From CAZQYC01 sp043746555 (GTDB lineage Bacteria > Pseudomonadota > Gammaproteobacteria > Steroidobacterales > Steroidobacteraceae): 8,510 nt of DNA. The DNA is taken from the NCBI GenBank assembly GCA_043746555.1, contig JAYTQU010000211.1, forward strand, positions 1-8,510, written 5' to 3'. This document shows, piece by piece, positions 4,677-8,510 of this stretch. The notes beneath the pieces were generated by a model. That model made no database searches. It saw nothing but the letters and a program-made list of their open reading frames with translations, and was not told the origin of the DNA. The translations under genes were made by a program, and so were the position numbers. Numbering within the stretch: position 1 is the stretch's first letter; every line of letters begins with the position of its first letter.

Positions 4677-7502
4677 TTACTTTAACGTCGCGACACGCTT
4701 CGCCTGTTCCGCTAACTGGTCGATTTCGGCGTTCATTGCAGTGATGCGCGCGCGTTCCTGTTCAACAACTTCGGCAGGAGCATTCGCGACAAAGTTGCCA
4801 TTCGACAATTTGGTCTCGCACTTCGCCAAGTCTTGCGCGACCTTGGCGCGACGTTTTTCGATACGCGCAAGTTCAGCATCGACATCGTCGATCAAACTCT
4901 TGAGCGGTGCGTAAATAGAATGGCCGTCGACGACTTGCAATGCGGTCGGTGGCAGACTGGCCTCGTCGGTAATACGTTGTAGCGATTCGACGCTTGCGAC
5001 GCCTCTAATCAGTTCGGCGTTGCGTTCGATAGCCAGCCAATCTGAATCGTTGCTCGTCTTGACGAAGATCGGAATCTTGCGCGATTGCGGCACGTCGAGC
5101 TGACCGCGGATTTGACGCGGACCCAAGATCGCGGCTTTAACTAAAGCCAATTCTCTTTCAGCCGCTGCATCGACGGGGAAATCGGCAACGGTTGGATAAG
5201 CTTGCAACATGATCGTGTCACCTTGCTTGCCTGCTAACGGCGCCACGGCCTGCCAGACTTCTTCGGTAATAAATGGCATCAATGGATGCAGGAGTCGCAA
5301 GTAAGTTTCGAGCACTTGCACCAATGTTTGGCGAGTGCCGCGTTTTTGTTCCGCGCTGGCGGTCTCCGATCTCAGTATCGGTTTAGTAAGTTCTATGTAC
5401 CAATCGCAGTATTCGTACCACGCAAATCCATACAGCGCTTGCGCAGCGAGGTCGAAGCGATAGTCCGTGAGTTTGCTCTGCACTTCGCCAATCGCCACAC
5501 CGAGCCGTGAGCGAATCCAACGATCGGCAACGGAAAATTCACAGTGATCGGTGACGCCGCAATCTTGCGTTTGGGTACTGAGAACTGCTCCTGCGTTCCC
5601 AGTATTTCCGCCGTCCATGGCGGTCACATTCATCAACACGAACTGACCAACATTGAACAGCTTGTTGCAGAAATTGCGGTAACCTTCGATGCGACCTAAC
5701 TCAAAGCGGATTTCGCGGCCCATCGTCGCCAGCGCGGCGAACGTGAAGCGCAATGCATCGGTGCCGAAGGCGGGGATGCCGTCTGGAAACTGCTTTCGAG
5801 TGTTCTTCTCAATCTTCGGCGCATCTTGCGGCTTCATCAATCCGGCGGTGCGCTTCTTGACCAACGATTCCAAATCGATGCCGTCGATCAAATCGAGCGG
5901 ATCGATGATGTTACCTTTCGATTTACTTTGCTTTTGACCGTGCTCGTCGAGAATCAAACCGGTGATGTAGACTTCTTTGAAAGGCACATCGCCAGTGAAC
6001 TTGAGTCCCATCATGATCATCCGCGCGACCCAGAAGAAAATAATATCGAAGCCGGTCACGAGGACGTTGGTGGGATAAAAAGTCTTTAGCGCCGAAGTTT
6101 GTTCCGGCCAGCCCAGCGTCGAGAACGGCCAAAGTGCGGATGAGAACCATGTGTCGAGCACGTCTTCGTCTTGTTTGAGTACAACCGGCTTGCCGTGTTT
6201 CGCCGTGGCTTGTTGTTGTGCTTGCGCTTCCGATGTTGCAACAAAGAAATTGCCTTGATCGTCATACCACGCGGGGATGCGATGGCCCCACCACAGTTGT
6301 CGGCTGATGCACCAGTCTTGAATGTTGTGCATCCATTGAAAATAAAGTTTGGACCAATTCTCCGGCACAAATTTGATGCGACCGTCTTCCACCGCTTTGA
6401 TAGCGGGCTCGGCCAACGGAGCGATGCGCACATACCATTGATCGGTGAGCCATGGTTCGAGCACCGCGTTACTGCGATCGCCTTTTGGAGTATTCAACGT
6501 GTGCGGTTCGATTTTGTCGACGAGTCCAAGCGATTCCAAATCGACAACAATCTTTTTGCGCGCCACGAATCTATCCAGGCCGCGATAGGCATGCGGCACT
6601 TCGTCGTTGAGCGCAGCGTTGGAATCGAACACATTGATCAGCGGCAACTTGTGTCGCTTGCCGATTTCGTAATCGTTGAAGTCGTGTCCCGGTGTAATTT
6701 TGACGCAACCACTACCGAATTCGCGATCCACGTATTCGTCGGCAATGATCGGAATCAATCGCTCGGTGAGCGGTAGGCGAACTTGTTTGCCGACGAGATG
6801 GGTGTAGCGCTCGTCTTCTGGATGTACGGCGACGGCCGTATCGCCGAGCATTGTTTCGGGTCGAGTGGTTGCAACAACTAAATGTCCACTGCCGTCGGCG
6901 AGCGGATATTTAAAGTGCCACAGCGAGCCTTTCTCGGGCTCCGACTGAACTTCCAAATCGGACAGCGCCGTGTGCAGCACCGGATCCCAATTCACCAGGC
7001 GTTTACCACGGTAAATCAAACCTTCCCGATGCAGCGAAACGAAAACTTGCGTGACCGCTTGCGATAATCCTTCATCCATTGTGAAACGATCGCGCGACCA
7101 GTCGACCGAATTGCCGAGACGGCGCATTTGTTGGGAGATGGTTCCGCCCGATTGCGCTTTCCAATTCCACACGCGTTCGACAAATTTCTCGCGCCCCAAA
7201 TCGCGACGATGTTTGCCTTCGGCGTTGAGCTGCCGTTCGACCACTATTTGCGTTGCGATGCCCGCATGATCGGTGCCCGGCTGCCATAGCGTGTTGTCGC
7301 CTTGCATGCGATGCAAGCGTGTCAACGTATCCATCAACGTATGTTGAAACGCATGACCCATGTGCAACGTGCCCGTGACATTGGGCGGCGGAATCATGAT
7401 GCAATAGGGCGCGCCGTGACCGCTTGGCGCAAAGTAGTCGGCGGATTCCCAGCGTTGATATAGGCGTGATTCGATGTCGCGAGGGGAGTAGGTCTTATCC
7501 AT
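4677..7502 (-). CDS. valS: Valyl-tRNA synthetase
   Basis: A 941-residue class I aminoacyl-tRNA synthetase (E. coli ValRS is 951). It attaches valine to tRNA-Val in the cytoplasm. The HIGH signature is PPPNVTGTLHMGH (38-50), followed by WQPGTDHAGIATQ (73-85). The CP1 editing domain, which clears mischarged threonine, shows TTRPETMLGDTAVAVHP (212-228) and GCVKITPGHDFNDYE (265-279). NWDPVLHTALSDLEV (171-185) and WCISRQLWWGHRIPAW are also present. The second signature reads KQSKS (524-528) instead of KMSKS. The anticodon-binding region has GYRNFCNKLFNVGQFV and FDLAAQALYGFAWYEYCDWYIEL. A C-terminal coiled coil of about 70 residues completes the protein, as expected for ValRS. It appears complete and intact. 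No Shine-Dalgarno sequence precedes the ATG, but the start matches the normal MDKTYSP-type N-terminus. It lies downstream of holC and the unknown gene. Confidence 0.98.
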   Translation of the reverse strand: MDKTYSPRDIESRLYQRWESADYFAPSGHGAPYCIMIPPPNVTGTLHMGHAFQHTLMDTLTRLHRMQGDNTLWQPGTDHAGIATQIVVERQLNAEGKHRRDLGREKFVERVWNWKAQSGGTISQQMRRLGNSVDWSRDRFTMDEGLSQAVTQVFVSLHREGLIYRGKRLVNWDPVLHTALSDLEVQSEPEKGSLWHFKYPLADGSGHLVVATTRPETMLGDTAVAVHPEDERYTHLVGKQVRLPLTERLIPIIADEYVDREFGSGCVKITPGHDFNDYEIGKRHKLPLINVFDSNAALNDEVPHAYRGLDRFVARKKIVVDLESLGLVDKIEPHTLNTPKGDRSNAVLEPWLTDQWYVRIAPLAEPAIKAVEDGRIKFVPENWSKLYFQWMHNIQDWCISRQLWWGHRIPAWYDDQGNFFVATSEAQAQQQATAKHGKPVVLKQDEDVLDTWFSSALWPFSTLGWPEQTSALKTFYPTNVLVTGFDIIFFWVARMIMMGLKFTGDVPFKEVYITGLILDEHGQKQSKSKGNIIDPLDLIDGIDLESLVKKRTAGLMKPQDAPKIEKNTRKQFPDGIPAFGTDALRFTFAALATMGREIRFELGRIEGYRNFCNKLFNVGQFVLMNVTAMDGGNTGNAGAVLSTQTQDCGVTDHCEFSVADRWIRSRLGVAIGEVQSKLTDYRFDLAAQALYGFAWYEYCDWYIELTKPILRSETASAEQKRGTRQTLVQVLETYLRLLHPLMPFITEEVWQAVAPLAGKQGDTIMLQAYPTVADFPVDAAAERELALVKAAILGPRQIRGQLDVPQSRKIPIFVKTSNDSDWLAIERNAELIRGVASVESLQRITDEASLPPTALQVVDGHSIYAPLKSLIDDVDAELARIEKRRAKVAQDLAKCETKLSNGNFVANAPAEVVEQERARITAMNAEIDQLAEQAKRVATLK

Positions 7503-7531
7503 TGTCGAAAGTAGCTGAGGGATAGACGAAA

Positions 7532-7537
7532 ATTATA
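7532..7537 (-). promoter_or_regulatory. Candidate -10 box for valS
   Basis: A perfect TATAAT on the minus strand, 29 bases before the valS ATG, would give a leader of about 22 bases. The -35 region is poor (TGGAAG at 18 bases, three of six matches) and falls on the 16-bp tandem duplication. valS could thus be transcribed separately from the genes upstream. Confidence 0.45.
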
Positions 7538-7542
7538 GCCGC

Positions 7543-7574
7543 CCAGGACGACTTACTTCCAGGACGGCTCACTT
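7543..7574. repeat. 16-bp tandem duplication at the end of the unknown gene
   Basis: CCAGGACGACTTACTT (7543-7558) is followed directly by CCAGGACGGCTCACTT (7559-7574), 14 of 16 bases identical. The right copy includes the stop codon and last codon of the unknown gene (minus-strand AAG TGA). The left copy carries AAG TAA in another frame and overlaps the -35 region of the candidate valS promoter. Confidence 0.8.
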
Positions 7575-7961
7575 GCCCAGACTTTGCACGCGCACCACCG
7601 TTTGTCCGGCGTGAACTTCGTTGTGATCGTCGGTGTAGCGAACTTGAATGCCGAAAGGGTAGTACTCGCCCTCCATCCATTCGAGATTTTGTTTACCGCC
7701 GTCTTTGGCGATGGTGATGCCGAGCGCGTAACAACCCGATTGCTCGCCGCCGCTGCGTGACCACGCCGCTTCGACGCCGGCGGATATGCTGGTGTCGAAC
7801 ACCTTGCCGCTCGGCGAACACAGGCGAAAATGGTCCGGCAACAAACCGGATATCGGCGCGCCGCTGTTTGCGTCGGACACGGAAACAAACAGTTCAAGAT
7901 GAAACACGATGTCGGTGAACTTCGATTCTCCCGAGACCGCTTCGACGATAAGACGCGACAT
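7569..7961 (-). CDS. Hypothetical protein between holC and valS
   Basis: A 130-residue protein that I do not recognise. It has no signal peptide or membrane segment. The sequence alternates short hydrophobic strands with turns (FHLELFVSVSDANSG, 20-34; GCYALGITIA, 75-84; YYPFGIQVRYTDDHN, 99-113; AGQTVVRVQ, 117-125), suggesting a beta-sandwich such as an Ig-like fold; this is an inference from pattern only. A good Shine-Dalgarno AAGGAG (7974-7969) lies seven bases before the ATG and supports this start and a real gene. It begins 48 bases after the holC stop and ends 66 bases before valS, all on the minus strand, so it may be co-transcribed with pepA and holC. Cytoplasmic location is likely, and the partner is unknown. 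Confidence 0.8.
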   Translation of the reverse strand: MSRLIVEAVSGESKFTDIVFHLELFVSVSDANSGAPISGLLPDHFRLCSPSGKVFDTSISAGVEAAWSRSGGEQSGCYALGITIAKDGGKQNLEWMEGEYYPFGIQVRYTDDHNEVHAGQTVVRVQSLGK

Positions 7962-7968
7962 GAGTGCA

Positions 7969-7974
7969 CTCCTT
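7969..7974 (-). promoter_or_regulatory. Strong ribosome binding site of the unknown gene
   Basis: AAGGAG on the minus strand, seven bases before the ATG at 7961. It is the best Shine-Dalgarno sequence in the window and fixes the start of the gene. Confidence 0.7.
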
Positions 7975-8009
7975 AATTCTTGACAAGATCGTAACGTGTT
8001 TCGTGTCAG

Positions 8010-8453
8010 TCAGACGTTGTGCGTAACCGGCTCAACACCGAGGTCGCGATACTGCTTGAATCGCTCGCGCGCTAATCGCTTGTGCTCGGCATCCACCGGT
8101 ACAAATTCCGCGATTCGCGGCAGGGAATCGCTGTTCGACGGAACATCGATACTTAAGTTGATCAACACATCGCGAAACTCCAGCGGTGGCGTACAGCCAA
8201 CGAGAATGCGAATACTCGGATGCGTGGGCGAGGTGGGCGTCGCGAGTTCATGCGGCAGGAAACTACGATCGCCGAACGTCCACAACAAATCGTCGATGCG
8301 TTTCGCATCGCTAAGATCGGTTGCGCGCACGAACACGCGGTGCCCTTGATCGACCGCCTGTTCGGCGATGCGACAGGCGTGACGCAGATGCGCATCGGGC
8401 GCGGCGTCGGCAATCACATAGAAATCTACGTGTGGGAAATCGACCTGCGACAT
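8010..8453 (-). CDS. holC: DNA polymerase III subunit chi
   Basis: A 147-residue protein, the same length as E. coli HolC. The N-terminal strand VDFYVIADA (8-16) and the region GHRVFVRATDLSDAKRID (37-54) with LLWTFGDRSFLPHELA (56-71) follow the E. coli pattern (GKRVLIACEDEKQAYRLDEALW..ESFVPHNLA). The C-terminus EFVPVDAEHKRLARERFKQY (117-136) also matches E. coli (DFVPYEDSLKQLARERYKAY). Chi is the clamp-loader subunit that, with psi (HolD), links DNA polymerase III holoenzyme to single-strand-binding protein. The start is four bases after the pepA stop, with no Shine-Dalgarno sequence, so translation is probably coupled to pepA. This gene order (pepA-holC-valS) is common in gammaproteobacteria. 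Confidence 0.96.
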   Translation of the reverse strand: MSQVDFPHVDFYVIADAAPDAHLRHACRIAEQAVDQGHRVFVRATDLSDAKRIDDLLWTFGDRSFLPHELATPTSPTHPSIRILVGCTPPLEFRDVLINLSIDVPSNSDSLPRIAEFVPVDAEHKRLARERFKQYRDLGVEPVTHNV

Positions 8454-8457
8454 TGAG

Positions 8458-8510
8458 CTACGCTTTGCGCCCTAACAAGTATTCAACCAACAACGGCACC
8501 GGCCGGCCGG
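8458..8510 (-). CDS. pepA: Leucyl aminopeptidase, C-terminal end (cut by window edge)
   Basis: Only the last 16 codons are present: GRPVPLLVEYLLGRKA and a TAG stop at 8460-8458. This matches the end of PepA (E. coli has GRPVALLAQFLLNRA near its C-terminus), and pepA is the usual gene directly upstream of holC. PepA is a cytosolic M17 metallo-aminopeptidase. The catalytic domain lies outside the window, so the call rests on this short tail and the context. Confidence 0.8.
   Translation of the reverse strand, partial: GRPVPLLVEYLLGRKA

Noticed and set aside
6171..6776. Open frame of 201 codons on the plus strand
   Set aside because: It is antisense to the conserved catalytic and editing region of valS, with no ribosome binding site or recognisable motifs.
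8501..8510. GGCCGGCCGG at the right edge as a palindromic site
   Set aside because: It is ordinary coding sequence for Gly-Arg-Pro in the pepA tail.

Overview
The window reads as chromosome of a gammaproteobacterium of moderate G+C. The evidence is the run pepA (C-terminal end) - holC - [small unknown gene] - valS, a conserved order in gamma- and betaproteobacteria, together with AcpH and a MoxR/DUF58/TgpA operon of the Pseudomonas type. Genus cannot be read from the sequence.

Layout. From the right edge on the minus strand: the last 16 codons of leucyl aminopeptidase pepA (8458-8510), holC (8010-8453), a 130-residue protein of unknown function (7569-7961) and valS (4677-7502). A divergently placed two-gene cassette on the plus strand (3784-4116 and 4113-4646) runs towards valS. 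It encodes a small helical protein and a nucleotidyltransferase-like protein and looks like a toxin-antitoxin-type pair. Back on the minus strand are acpH (3112-3681) and then the moxR (2021-2986) - DUF58 (956-1933) - tgpA (1-951, cut by the window edge) operon.

Functions. HolC is the chi subunit of the DNA polymerase III clamp loader, ValS charges tRNA-Val, AcpH removes phosphopantetheine from acyl carrier protein, and MoxR/DUF58/TgpA form an AAA+ chaperone, membrane protein and membrane transglutaminase set at the cell envelope. The accessory material is the plus-strand pair, the unknown gene wedged between holC and valS, and a heptamer-built inverted repeat in the moxR-DUF58 gap.

Most worth a second look: the nucleotidyltransferase pair, whose first gene has a -10 box placed as for a leaderless mRNA; the KQSKS form of the KMSKS signature in ValRS; the heptamer inverted repeat at 1954-2014; the 16-bp tandem duplication spanning the end of the unknown gene and the valS promoter region; and the unknown 130-residue protein. 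No RNA genes, CRISPR arrays or insertion sequences were seen.
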